A DNA stretch of 64,000 nucleotides from Methylocapsa sp. S129 (GTDB taxonomy: Bacteria; Pseudomonadota; Alphaproteobacteria; Rhizobiales; Beijerinckiaceae), in assembly GCF_009765995.1 (NCBI RefSeq), contig NZ_LMUI01000029.1, forward strand, positions 33,065 through 97,064, in the 5' to 3' direction. The notes below the pieces were generated by a model. The model had not been told where the DNA came from. It made no database searches and saw only the letters and a list, made by a program, of their open reading frames with translations. This document shows positions 18,382 to 26,923 of this stretch, one piece after another. Made by a program: the position numbers and the translations under genes. How positions within the stretch are numbered: position 1 is the first letter of the stretch; every line of letters starts with the position of its first letter.

Positions 18382-18416
18382 TACCGGTGGGTGAGGGCAT
18401 GGATTGTTCGATGCGG

Positions 18417-19802
18417 TCAGATCCGCGCCACGGCGACTCCATGGCTGGTCCAGGTGGTGCGCCAGCGGCGCTTAACCCGCGTCAGAGCGGCCAAGGCGAG
18501 AGCGGCCAAAGTCGCGAAGATCAGGAAGCCCGCCTGATAGCTGCCGGTAATCTGCCTGGAGAAGCCGAGGCTGGAGGCGAGATAGAAGCCGCCGATGCCG
18601 CCTGTCATGCCGACCAACCCGGTCATGACGCCCATCTCGGCGCCAAAGCGCTGCGGCACAAGCTGGAAGACGGCGCCATTGCCCATGCCCAGCGCCAGCA
18701 TTCCAACGAGCAGCACGCCGAGTCCAAGCCAGAGCTGCGAAAGGCCGAAGCTGACGATCACGAAGGCGACGGTGGCGACGGAATAAAGCACGGTGAGGAC
18801 ACGGACCCCGCCGAACCGATCGGCCGCCGCGCCGCCGATCGGGCGGAAGAGAGAGCCGACCAGCACACAGGCCGCCGTGAAATAGCCAGCGGTCACGGCG
18901 TCGAGGCGATATTGCGTGTTGAAATAAATGCCGAGAGAAGAGGCGAGTCCGGAAAAACCGCCGAATGTGACGGCGTAGTAGAACATGAACCACCAGGCGT
19001 CCGGCTCGCGCAAAACTTTCCCATAGTCGGCAAAAGATTTGGCCGCCGCCCGCTCGGAGCTGTCCTTGGCCATCGCGAGATAGACGACGAGGGCGACCGT
19101 CAACGGTATCGCGGCAAGACCAATGACATTAATCCACCCGAAAGCCGCCGCCAGAACGGGCGCGAACAGGGCGGCGAGGACCGTACCGGAATTGCCAGCG
19201 CCCGCAATCCCGAGCGCGATGCCCTGATACTGAGGCGGGTACCATCGCGAGGCCAACGGCAAGGCGACCGCGAAGGAAGCGCCGGCGACGCCGAGAATCA
19301 CGCCAAGAAGCAGGACCCCAGCGTAGGTGTGGACGCCCAGATACCAAAAGGCCAACAATCCAACAATTACGATCGCCTGACCGATTATGCCGGCGCGCTT
19401 GGGCTGGAGACGGTCGACGAGCACGCCGTTGACCACGCGCAAAAAGGCGCCCGCCAGGACCGGCAGCGCAACCATCAAGCCCTTTTGAGCGGGATCAAGA
19501 TGGAGATCGTTCGCGATCTGCACGGCTAGTGGACCCAAGATGATCCAGACCATGAAACTCACGTCGAAATAGAGGAACGCCGCGAAAAGCGTCGGCCAAT
19601 GTCCGGCTTTGAAGAAGTCTTTGCTGATCAATTCTCGCGTCCCGATTTTGAAGATGGCGTGAAGACAAAACCTGCCGAACCGATCCAGATCGCCAAAAAG
19701 GGCAAACAAGAACGATCGGCAACAATGCCGGCTCGCATCCATCGGTGGACGCCGGGGCTTTGAGCCCCAATTTAGAGATTGAACCACCTGCTGGACCTTC
19801 AT
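18417..19802 (-). CDS. Nitrate/nitrite transporter, MFS family (NarK/NasA type)
   Basis: Inner-membrane nitrate importer of the major facilitator superfamily. About 12 hydrophobic segments are visible, beginning with WPTLFAAFLYFDVSFMVWII; the nitrate-signature region GVMTGLVGMTGGIGGFYL is present. The first about 58 residues from ATG 19802 (many Arg, Cys and Pro) have no counterpart in the family, so the true start may be the TTG at 19631 just before ISKDFFKAGHW. It lies downstream of nasS after a 132-base gap and upstream of the globin gene. Expression is expected to depend on NasT-mediated antitermination. Confidence 0.9.
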   Translation of the reverse strand: MKVQQVVQSLNWGSKPRRPPMDASRHCCRSFLFALFGDLDRFGRFCLHAIFKIGTRELISKDFFKAGHWPTLFAAFLYFDVSFMVWIILGPLAVQIANDLHLDPAQKGLMVALPVLAGAFLRVVNGVLVDRLQPKRAGIIGQAIVIVGLLAFWYLGVHTYAGVLLLGVILGVAGASFAVALPLASRWYPPQYQGIALGIAGAGNSGTVLAALFAPVLAAAFGWINVIGLAAIPLTVALVVYLAMAKDSSERAAAKSFADYGKVLREPDAWWFMFYYAVTFGGFSGLASSLGIYFNTQYRLDAVTAGYFTAACVLVGSLFRPIGGAAADRFGGVRVLTVLYSVATVAFVIVSFGLSQLWLGLGVLLVGMLALGMGNGAVFQLVPQRFGAEMGVMTGLVGMTGGIGGFYLASSLGFSRQITGSYQAGFLIFATLAALALAALTRVKRRWRTTWTSHGVAVARI

Positions 19803-19934
19803 TGGTCCGGGTGGCGATTACGAGAAGGTCGTTCGTCTCGCTGAGCGGACAATAGGATCAGTCAATGCGGATCGACAAGATCAAACTTTGTGCGCTGCAG
19901 CACGGAATTTAATCTCGCGCACGCTATTGGCGCC
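19803..19934 (-). promoter_or_regulatory. Leader region between nasS and the nitrate transporter
   Basis: NasT proteins bind RNA leaders of nitrate genes, so this 132-base gap is where a leader would be expected. On the minus strand it contains a GTGC-N6-GCAC hairpin (19890-19903) and a weaker CGAGA...TCTCG stem further down. The hexaloop UGCAGC lacks the A1 and G4 bases known for ANTAR target hairpins, so I could not confirm an ANTAR site. Confidence 0.25.
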
Positions 19935-21209
19935 TCATATTTGGACGTCGAACGATTTGAGATAGGCTTCGACCTCATCCGGATCGAAGAGACGTCCATC
20001 GAAGAAACCGTCCGGACCGAGCACCATCGTACCGTTCCGCGAAGCAACCGGCGTCGCTACGGTCAACGCGCCTTCGACTTTGGCGCTGGCGCGCGGAAGG
20101 TCTGTTCCTGTAGCAGCTAGAGCGTTTCGGTAGAGGTCGGGCCGATAGACTCGCCGCGCCTTCTCCGCAAGTGCGGAGGAGTAGGAAATCTGTCTCCAGC
20201 GCACCATTTGCGAATAGAACCACAGAGAGTGGCTCTGCCATGGAAAATTTGCGGCGTGGGCGTTAAACACAAGAAAATCTGGAATCTGCTCCGGCGTTCC
20301 ACCCTGGATCCGAACCAGATGACCGCTCAGCGCCCGCAAGATGATCTCGGCGGGTGTTGCAAGATAATTGGTCGCCGCGAGCATCTGGCTGAGTTCGGAA
20401 TGATTTTCGCTCCGCCCGGCCCAATCGGCCGCTTTGTAGACAGCGCGCACAAGCGCCGCGATCCTCTCGGGCCAGCGTTCCGCGAAATCGGCGCGGAATC
20501 CGAGCACCTTTTCCGGTCCCTGGCGCCAAAGCGCGGATTTGGTCACGACGATGACGCCCGCCGCCGCCTCGACCGCCAAAGAGTTCCAGGGCTCGCCGAC
20601 GCAGAAACCATCGATCTGCCGGTCGCGCACGCCGCCCATCATCGCGGACGGCGGCAGCACATTTATGCGCACGTCGCGATCAGGATCGATTCCCGCCGCG
20701 GCAAGCCAGTAACGTAACTCGTAATTATGGCCCGAAAAAGGATGAACCACCGCGAGCGTGAGGGGAGCGCCGCCTCGTTCATGACGGCGCGAGATGACAT
20801 CTGCGAGCGCACGGCCCATCTCCGAAGGCGCCGAATTCAGGCTGGCGCCCGCAGCGCTCATCTCGGCAAAAATCTCGGGCGAGACCGTAATCGCGTTACC
20901 CCCCAGGCCTAGGGAGAAAGGGGCGATCATCGGCGCTGCGATATGCCCGATGCCCAGCGTCGAAGCGATCGGCATGGGCCCGAGCATCTGCGCCGCATCA
21001 AAATGCCCAAGCATCACCCGATCGCGAATATTGGCCCAGGACGTCTCCCGAACGAGCGAAAGCGCCAGCCCCTCGGCTGCGGCGAATCCCTTCTCCTTGG
21101 CGACCACGAGAGGGGCGCAATCCACCAGCGGAATAAACCCGAGCGTAAGGTGGACGGATGATCCGTCCCCTGCTTCTGAGTCCTCAACGATATCGGCGCC
21201 CGCTCCCAA
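19935..21209 (-). CDS. nasS: NasS, cytosolic nitrate sensor (NrtA-like)
   Basis: Nitrate-binding protein related to the ABC transporter component NrtA but without a signal peptide or lipobox, so it works in the cytosol. In known systems NasS holds NasT inactive until nitrate binds. Family segments: LGFIPLVDCAPLVVAKEKGF, DAAQMLGPMPIASTLGIG, HPFSGHNYELRYWLAAAGID and GVRDRQIDGFCVGEPWNSLA. 424 residues is normal. The start is TTG 21209, supported by GAGGAG six bases upstream. It follows nasT with an 11-base gap, so the pair is coexpressed. Confidence 0.92.
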   Translation of the reverse strand: MGAGADIVEDSEAGDGSSVHLTLGFIPLVDCAPLVVAKEKGFAAAEGLALSLVRETSWANIRDRVMLGHFDAAQMLGPMPIASTLGIGHIAAPMIAPFSLGLGGNAITVSPEIFAEMSAAGASLNSAPSEMGRALADVISRRHERGGAPLTLAVVHPFSGHNYELRYWLAAAGIDPDRDVRINVLPPSAMMGGVRDRQIDGFCVGEPWNSLAVEAAAGVIVVTKSALWRQGPEKVLGFRADFAERWPERIAALVRAVYKAADWAGRSENHSELSQMLAATNYLATPAEIILRALSGHLVRIQGGTPEQIPDFLVFNAHAANFPWQSHSLWFYSQMVRWRQISYSSALAEKARRVYRPDLYRNALAATGTDLPRASAKVEGALTVATPVASRNGTMVLGPDGFFDGRLFDPDEVEAYLKSFDVQI

Positions 21210-21220
21210 TGATCGCTCCT

Positions 21221-21808
21221 CTAGCCTAATAGTTTCGCAGCTGTGATAAGAGATCGCGCTACATCTGCCAGGCGTCGGCTCTCGTTCATCGCGGTCTTGC
21301 GTAAGAGCGCGTAAGCGTCTTCCTCCGCAATACCGCGGCTTTTCATGAGGATGCCTTTCGCCCTGTCAATGACCTTGCGATCCTCGAGCGCCTGCTTTGT
21401 GCGGTCCAGTTCATCCCTGAGCCGGTGGAACGCATTGAAACGGCTGATAGCCATGTCGAGGATCGGCTTGACGCGTTCCTTGTGCATCCCATTCACGACA
21501 TAGGCGGACACGCCAGCGTCAATAGCCGCTTCAATCGACGCCGTGTCCGATTGGTCGACGAACATCGCAACCGGCCGGTGTACGGTTCGCGACACCTGAA
21601 ACATCTGTTCGAGAACGTCACGATTCGGATTTTCGAGGTCAATGAAAATAACATCCGGATCGGCTTGAACGATCTGCGGCAGGAGGCGACGCATGTCGGT
21701 GATCACCGTGACCTTTTCATGCCCTGCTTCACGTAGGCCTTCCTCGATCACCGAGGCCCTGACGGCATTGTCATCGATTATCAGGACATGAAGCGCCGCA
21801 TCGGTCAT
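21221..21808 (-). CDS. nasT: NasT, ANTAR-domain RNA-binding antiterminator
   Basis: Response-regulator-like protein that binds leader RNA hairpins of nitrate genes and prevents termination. The N-terminal pseudo-receiver domain has VLIIDDNAVRASVIEEGLRE and DVIFIDLENPNRD (Asp in the phospho-acceptor region). The C-terminal ANTAR domain reads LEDRKVIDRAKGILMKSRGI, then AEEDAYALLRKTAMNESRRL. 195 residues is typical. The gene begins directly after a perfect 11-bp stem hairpin (21809-21837), so its own translation or transcription is probably controlled there. It is the first gene of the nasT-nasS pair. Confidence 0.94.
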   Translation of the reverse strand: MTDAALHVLIIDDNAVRASVIEEGLREAGHEKVTVITDMRRLLPQIVQADPDVIFIDLENPNRDVLEQMFQVSRTVHRPVAMFVDQSDTASIEAAIDAGVSAYVVNGMHKERVKPILDMAISRFNAFHRLRDELDRTKQALEDRKVIDRAKGILMKSRGIAEEDAYALLRKTAMNESRRLADVARSLITAAKLLG

Positions 21809-21837
21809 ACTTCATCTTCGAACACGGAAGATGAAGT
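21809..21837 (-). promoter_or_regulatory. Perfect 11-bp stem, 7-base loop hairpin directly before the nasT ATG
   Basis: The arms ACTTCATCTTC and GAAGATGAAGT are perfectly complementary around seven bases, and the last base of the stem touches the nasT start codon. In the mRNA this would bury any purine-rich ribosome site (GAAGAUGAAG) in a stable stem. It could be a translational switch or a protein operator. The heptaloop does not match the hexaloop of known ANTAR targets. Confidence 0.6.
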
Positions 21838-21889
21838 TGCAAGGGAGCGGCCGCTTCGCGACTGACGGCGCTATTGCCTGGCGCGATCG

Positions 21890-23644
21890 ATGACAGAAAG
21901 CGATTCGTTGATGTCCGCGCCTCCGCAACCTTTTTCGACCGAACCACTCCGCGCCAGCCTCAGCGAGGCGGACGATCGCATCCGCGTCAATCATTGGATG
22001 CCGCCCCAGGAGGGGATTGCGCCGCGAGTCCGGTTCGGCCGCCGTTGGATCAACGCGCTATGGGGTCTGCCTATTGGAGCCGCCACGCTGCTCTCGCTGA
22101 TCGCTCTGGCTCAAAGTCTGCGCGATCTTCCTGGCGTGGAGGCCTTCATCCAGCAGCATCCAGGCATCGCGCAGTCCGCCCCGTCGGTCGATTCGGGCTT
22201 CCCATGGTGGCTGCAGCTCCAGCACTTCTTCAACATGTTCTTCATGCTGTTCATCATGCGGGCTGGTCTCCAGATCCTGGCTGACCATCTCCGGCTCTAT
22301 TGGGGCCGCGACTGCACGCCGGGGACCGATTGGTTCCGCTTCCAGGTTCCGGTGCCGACGGGTCGCGTCTGGACCGCCAAGGACGATTCCGTCACGCTGC
22401 CGACATGGCTCGGCATTCCTGGGCTTCGCCACACGCTCGGGCTGTCGCGCTGGTGGCATTTCTCGGTCAATCTGCTGTGGCTGGTCAATGGCGTCGCCTT
22501 TTACGCGTTGCTGTTTTGCACGGACCAGTGGCGCCGGCTCGTGCCGCTGACCTGGGAGGTGTTCCCGGCTGCGCTGTCGACGGCGATCCAATATGCCTCG
22601 CTGAACTTCCCCGTCGATCACAGCTGGACCCGCTACAACGGCCTCCAACAGCTTAGCTATTTCGTTACCGTGTTCGTCGCTGCGCCCGTCTCGATCGTCA
22701 CCGGTCTGATGCAGAGCCCCGCAATCTCCAATGCGCTGGGATGGTTCGGCAGGCTGTTCAACCGGCAGGCGATGCGGTCGGTTCACTTCATCTCGTTCGC
22801 CTGGCTCGTGGGCTTCATCCTGGCGCATGGCGCGATGGTGTTCGTCACCAGCATAAGAGAGAACACCAACCACATGTTCGGCGGCGTCGACGACGCATCT
22901 TGGCGGGGATTTCCGCTGTTCTTGCTGGCGATGGCCATCATGACGGTCGCCTGGCTCACGGCTTCGCCCTACACCATTCGGCACGCTCGCCTGGTGCAGC
23001 GCGCCGGCGCGTTCATGATCGGCTGGATCATGGGGATAGCCGAAGGCTGGGATCCGCGCTCACAGCTTACCCGGAAAGACATATCCCCCTACTTCTGGCC
23101 GAACGGCACGATGCCCAATTCCAAAGAGTTTGATGATCTGGTGGGGGACGAATTCGCCAGCTACAAGCTGCGGATCAGCGGCCTTGTCGAGGCGCCGCGT
23201 GAATTCTCTCTGGCCGACCTCAAGGCCATGGCGAAGCAGGACCAGATCACGACGCATTTTTGCATCCAGGGCTGGTCGGGCGTCGCCGAATGGGGCGGCG
23301 TTCCCATGCGCGATATCCTTGACATTGTGAAGCCGATGCCTGAGGCCCGCTACGCTGTGTTCTATTCGCTGGCCGACGGCGCCGATGGCGGTCGGTACTA
23401 CGACGTCCACAAGATCGCGAACATGCGCCACTCCCTGACGATCCTCGCCTACGAGATGAACGGGGCGCCGGTCAGCGTCCTGCACGGCGCGCCGTTACGG
23501 CTGCGATGCGAGAACGAATTGGGGTTCAAGATGGTCAAGTGGATCGCGGCGATAGAATTCGTGCGCGACTTTGCGAATCTTGGCGCGGGGCAGGGCGGCT
23601 ACAATGAGGACCATGAGTTCTATGGCTACCGCATGCCGATCTGA
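21890..23644 (+). CDS. Cytochrome b561-type membrane domain fused to a molybdopterin oxidoreductase domain
   Basis: 584-residue two-part protein. The N-terminal half has several hydrophobic segments with His residues typical of b561/Ni-Fe hydrogenase cytochrome b domains (LQLQHFFNMFFMLFIMRAGL, LSRWWHFSVNLLWLVNG, SVHFISFAWLVGFILAHG). The C-terminal half is a sulfite-oxidase-fold domain: LRISGLVEAPREFSLADLKA, then the candidate molybdenum-ligand Cys in TTHFCIQGWSGVAEWGGVP and LRLRCENELGFKMVKWI. The domain order suggests electron transfer between a b-type haem and a Mo centre at the membrane. Substrate is unknown. It is divergent from nasT and not clearly part of nitrate assimilation. The start may instead be ATG 21911. 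Confidence 0.85.
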   Translation: MTESDSLMSAPPQPFSTEPLRASLSEADDRIRVNHWMPPQEGIAPRVRFGRRWINALWGLPIGAATLLSLIALAQSLRDLPGVEAFIQQHPGIAQSAPSVDSGFPWWLQLQHFFNMFFMLFIMRAGLQILADHLRLYWGRDCTPGTDWFRFQVPVPTGRVWTAKDDSVTLPTWLGIPGLRHTLGLSRWWHFSVNLLWLVNGVAFYALLFCTDQWRRLVPLTWEVFPAALSTAIQYASLNFPVDHSWTRYNGLQQLSYFVTVFVAAPVSIVTGLMQSPAISNALGWFGRLFNRQAMRSVHFISFAWLVGFILAHGAMVFVTSIRENTNHMFGGVDDASWRGFPLFLLAMAIMTVAWLTASPYTIRHARLVQRAGAFMIGWIMGIAEGWDPRSQLTRKDISPYFWPNGTMPNSKEFDDLVGDEFASYKLRISGLVEAPREFSLADLKAMAKQDQITTHFCIQGWSGVAEWGGVPMRDILDIVKPMPEARYAVFYSLADGADGGRYYDVHKIANMRHSLTILAYEMNGAPVSVLHGAPLRLRCENELGFKMVKWIAAIEFVRDFANLGAGQGGYNEDHEFYGYRMPI

Positions 23645-24058
23645 TCCCTCCGAACGTGCGAGCTTGCGGCGGAGGGGGTCTCTCAAAGGCGTCCTATCGA
23701 AGTCGGGGCCGATCTCGCCGAAAATTCTACGCCATCAGATCAGGAGAATTAGACGATTGCAGGCGGAATGAGGAGATCGAGCGATCGGCCGATCGCATCT
23801 TCCTCGTCGAAGCCGAAGATGCGGGTGGCGCCAGGATCCCAGCACCGCATGCTGCTGCAAAGGCGCGTAAGCTATCCAAAAATTGCGAGCCGCCACGTGC
23901 TGCGTTCACCGTCGCTTTTTCTAACAACAACAAAGACATGCTAATAGCCTAAATGGCTGATAAGGCAAGCTTATCGGACATCGATATCGCACGACGGGCG
24001 CGGCGGTTTGAGGGCTACAGGCTATCTGAAAGCGCCGTCCTCTGCTACGATTCCAACC
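23645..24058. other. Intergenic region without a recognised gene
   Basis: About 410 bases between the molybdoenzyme fusion and the DUF1403 gene. The second half is AT-richer and contains nested ATCGATATCG/TATCGGACATCGATA motifs near 23970-23990 that resemble the TATCGATA palindromes at 7365-7389. Short open frames here lack ribosome sites and family resemblance, so none was annotated. Confidence 0.4.
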
Positions 24059-25024
24059 ATGATTCGCGCCGATTCCACCGCGTTGAAGATCGCCGTAACG
24101 ACGCCGCAAACCCCCGCATGGGCGCGGCCCGGCGAGGGTGCGCCCGCTGGCGAAAGCGCGGCGCTGGAAGCCGCGTTCCTGGCCGGCGCCGGCCTCGGCG
24201 CCCTCGACGCCTTCTTGCGCCTCGCGCCGCCCTGGGCCGGCGTCTGGCGCCGCCGCCTGGCGCTGACCGCCGCCGTCGCCAGCGTGAGCCTGATCGGCCG
24301 CCGCGAGGACGAGGCGGCGTTGCGCGATGCCTGGGCGCTGCGCCGGCCGGCTGACGATCCGGGCCCGGCCGGGCGCATCCTCGCCGCCTGGCGCTCTTTA
24401 AGCGAACGGTCCGATCCGCTGGCCCCGGAAAGCGTGCAAGCCGCCGCCCAAAACTTCGGCCTGGCGCTCGGCGACGCGCTGCCGGCGATCGTCGCGGCGG
24501 CGCAAGAGCTGGCGGCGGGCGATCGGCCGGCGGTGCTCGCAGCGGCCGAGGCGTCGCGGCGCGTCGTCGCGCTTCGGCCGGACGCCGAACTTCTCGCGTT
24601 CTGGGTCGCCGACGCGGTCCTCGCCGCCCGCCTGCGCTGGACCGTCGCCATTCCCTTGCTCGCCGTCCAGGTCTTGCATCCGCGCCTGAAGGCCGGCGCC
24701 GCGGGCCGGCGACCGAAAGCAGGCGACGCCGACTGGCTGCGCGCGTGCTGTCTCGCCTACGCCCGCGCCGCGGGCGCCGCCTGCGACCTCGGCGCCGATC
24801 TCGGCCGGCGCGCCGATCGGCTGAACAGCGTCGCCCCAAAACTGCGCGCCAAGGGCGCCGACGCCGTCATTGCCGCGCTACTCGAGGACGACGCGCTGAC
24901 CGCCGCCGGCGGCGCCGGCCGCATGGGCGAGCGCGCCCTGCGCCGCCTGTTCGATCGGCTTGTGAGCTTGGGCGCCGTTCGTGAACTGTCGGGGCGCGAC
25001 AGTTTTCGGTTGTATGGGCTGTAG
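24059..25024 (+). CDS. DUF1403 family protein
   Basis: About 321 residues, alanine- and arginine-rich, matching the DUF1403 family of alphaproteobacterial plasmids. Characteristic stretches are AFLAGAGLGALDAFLRLAPP, WRRRLALTAAVASVSLIGRR and EDEAALRDAWALR, with a C-terminal winged-helix-like end (RALRRLFDRLVSLGAVRELS). The start was set at ATG 24059; the frame extends to a TTG at 24008 but that part looks non-coding. It is two bases from the scpB start, so the pair is cotranscribed. The function is not known for the family; its constant association with ScpB suggests a part in replicon maintenance. Confidence 0.85.
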   Translation: MIRADSTALKIAVTTPQTPAWARPGEGAPAGESAALEAAFLAGAGLGALDAFLRLAPPWAGVWRRRLALTAAVASVSLIGRREDEAALRDAWALRRPADDPGPAGRILAAWRSLSERSDPLAPESVQAAAQNFGLALGDALPAIVAAAQELAAGDRPAVLAAAEASRRVVALRPDAELLAFWVADAVLAARLRWTVAIPLLAVQVLHPRLKAGAAGRRPKAGDADWLRACCLAYARAAGAACDLGADLGRRADRLNSVAPKLRAKGADAVIAALLEDDALTAAGGAGRMGERALRRLFDRLVSLGAVRELSGRDSFRLYGL

Positions 25025-25026
25025 CG

Positions 25027-25743
25027 ATGAGCCGGCGGGCCAGAGCCGACATCGCCCTCGACGTCGAGCTCGACGATCTGCCGCCGGCGATGCGCTGGCG
25101 CGAATGGATGGGCCGCGTCGAGGCCGTCATCTTCGCCTCCGCCCAGCCGGTCTTGCGCGAAAGTCTCGCGAGGGTCGTGGGAAAGGCCTGCAATCTCGAC
25201 CTGATCATCGAGGACATCCGCGACGAGTTGCGCAATCGTCCCTATGAGATCGTCGCCGTCGCCGGCGGCTGGAGTTTTCGCACCCGGCTCGGCCATGCCG
25301 CGGCGATCCGCGCCGCCGGAATCGTCAGAGAGCCCGCCGCCGATCTGTCGCGGCGCGAGGCGCTGGTGCTGATGACGGTGGCTTATTTTCAGCCGGTGAC
25401 GCGCGGCGAGCTCGGCCAGTTCTTCGGCATGGAGGTCAGCCGCGACACCATCGCCGCCCTGCGGCAGGCGGGGTTCATCGCCGCCGGGCCGCGCAGCCCG
25501 CAGCCCGGCGCGCCCTACGCCTATGTCACCACGCCGGCGTTCCTGTCGCACTTCGGCTTCGAATCTTTGCGCGATCTGCCGGATATGGAAAAGCTCGAGG
25601 AGGCCGGGCTGCTCGGCCGGACGAGCGCGGCTGCGTCAGGCGCGCCGGGAGGGAGGGGGGAGAATGCGGGGCTGCTCGCCGACCTGGCGGGCGCTCTCGG
25701 CGTGATCGCCGGCGAAGACGATCTGGAGGAGGATGCGGCGTAA
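25027..25743 (+). CDS. scpB: ScpB-family segregation and condensation protein (plasmid type)
   Basis: 238-residue winged-helix protein of the ScpB family, which in chromosomes bridges SMC and ScpA. Family features: RVEAVIFASAQPVLRESLAR, YEIVAVAGGWSFRTRLGHAA, LMTVAYFQPVTRGELGQFFG and YVTTPAFLSHFGFESLRDLP, the last being the conserved ScpB end motif. The C-terminus is an acidic tail. No ScpA or SMC is in the window, so it may work with chromosomal partners or have a separate plasmid role. It directly follows the DUF1403 gene. Confidence 0.88.
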   Translation: MSRRARADIALDVELDDLPPAMRWREWMGRVEAVIFASAQPVLRESLARVVGKACNLDLIIEDIRDELRNRPYEIVAVAGGWSFRTRLGHAAAIRAAGIVREPAADLSRREALVLMTVAYFQPVTRGELGQFFGMEVSRDTIAALRQAGFIAAGPRSPQPGAPYAYVTTPAFLSHFGFESLRDLPDMEKLEEAGLLGRTSAAASGAPGGRGENAGLLADLAGALGVIAGEDDLEEDAA

Positions 25744-25920
25744 GCCCGAGTCTGCAGGTCAGTTGACGATTGAGGGTCCCGGCGTACGCCGTCGACGGTC
25801 GAGGAAGTTAGGTTTTTGTCGCTGCCCTGTGATGGATGGAGATTGCGTTGTCCGCAAAGTAGTCGGCGCAGACGATCGCGAGACTGACACCGCTCCTGTC
25901 ACGGAGCGTGCGAAAGCAAT

Positions 25921-26515
25921 TCAATAGCGCTTATAAGTCGTTGATCCAGTCCGAAATGTGCTCAGATCCATATACGTGCGGCTTGCTGGACCCTTGGTGA
26001 CGAACGGTCGAACGTCGCCCGAATCTGTTTCCAGTCGTTCCACCACCGGATACAGCCTCAGATATTCTTGGCCGTCGAAGCCCGCGCCCTCTGAAGAGAC
26101 GAGTGGCAGGATGGCGATTCGGCCTTGGTGGAAGCCATCAAAATAGCCGAGTTCCCAGGGCATCCACTTTGAGTCCGGCGAGCTGTCGGAGGTGGCAAAC
26201 AAAAGCGACGCAGATTGTCGCATCCGGTGGCGAAGCACGTCAGCCGTTTCGGGCGTGACCCGACCGCGATCGAGCTGCTTGTCGACTAGCCAATCAACAT
26301 AAACCTTATTCCCCTGCTCCTCGAGATAAGCCTTTTACCCCCAAGATCAGATCTGCGTCCCTGAGGCAGTGAGATAGGAAAATGTCGAAGCGATCTGTGT
26401 CGCGAACGCTGGCCACCTCCTCGTTGAGGACCTGCGAGGCTGATTTACGAATCGGACGGGTGCGCTGAGCGCGTTCGAATGCCTCCCGTGCGTCCCGGAT
26501 AGTGAGATAGGCCAT
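25921..26515 (-). pseudogene. TIR-domain gene broken by one frameshift
   Basis: Two minus-strand frames together make one TIR protein. The first part starts at ATG 26515 (AYLTIRDAREAFERAQRTRP, then FDIFLSHCLRDADLILGVK) and leaves frame near the A4/G run at 26331-26336. The shifted frame continues AYLEEQGNKVYVDWLVDKQL, then ASLLFATSDSSPDSKWMPWE. Joined, the product is about 197 residues and closely resembles the intact TIR gene at 32924-33469, including the catalytic region WMPWELGYFDG. A single inserted base explains it, so it is a recent pseudogene or a sequencing error. It neighbours the second AbiE pair. Confidence 0.75.
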
Positions 26516-26620
26516 TGTCTCGGCGTCCCCCTGCTTTCGTCGTCAGAACCTAGGTCGATAGGTTGTCGCATCGTCGGTTTCCCAGCCACAGCCCGGCCAA
26601 TGTTCTTGCTGGAATGACTG

Positions 26621-26758
26621 CTACGCAGCGCGCATTGCAACGCCGATTGCAGCCACCAGGACAGTTCCTGCTATGCCAAGACCGATTAGTACCCGTTTTT
26701 GCATTTTGTCGATCGCATGCATCCGGTTGCCGAGTTCGACATCCGTGATCATCCTCAT
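26621..26758 (-). CDS. Possible small membrane protein
   Basis: 45 residues from ATG 26758 (RMITDVELGNRMHAIDKMQK), ending in a hydrophobic helix VLIGLGIAGTVLVAAIGVAM. AGGA lies about seven bases before the ATG. The amphipathic start plus one membrane helix looks like a real small protein, and it sits between the broken TIR gene and the AbiE operators. The open frame extends upstream with a second hydrophobic stretch, so the start is uncertain. No family was recognised. Confidence 0.35.
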   Translation of the reverse strand: MRMITDVELGNRMHAIDKMQKRVLIGLGIAGTVLVAAIGVAMRAA

Positions 26759-26858
26759 CGCGAATCCTGCGAACAGAACGAGAATACTTAAGGGGAGGGG
26801 TAGCGCTTTGGAACCACAAACGTGTGGTTTTCCCAACTTTCGCAGGTGGATCCCTTTG

Positions 26859-26922
26859 TCCGAAGAATGCAGCATATTTCGGACGCCCTTGTCTCTGTCC
26901 GAAGAATGCTACATTCTTCGGA
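26859..26922. promoter_or_regulatory. Two near-identical 25-bp inverted repeats, AbiEi operators
   Basis: Two 25-base inverted repeats, 26859-26883 and 26898-26922, begin 39 bases apart. Each opens with TCCGAAGAATG. The second has perfect 11-base arms around CTA; the first has a shorter right arm ending TTTCGGA. The second ends one base before the antitoxin ATG. AbiEi antitoxins are known to repress their operon cooperatively through two inverted repeats in the promoter, so these are very likely the operators of the gene pair that follows. Confidence 0.75.
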
Positions 26923-26923
26923 C

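Noticed and set aside
19803-19934. Two-hexaloop ANTAR target in the transporter leader
   Set aside because: The best hairpin has loop UGCAGC without A1 and G4, and no second hexaloop stem was found at the right distance.
23656-23952. 98-codon plus-strand frame after the molybdoenzyme gene
   Set aside because: No recognisable protein character and no start signal; composition changes midway through.
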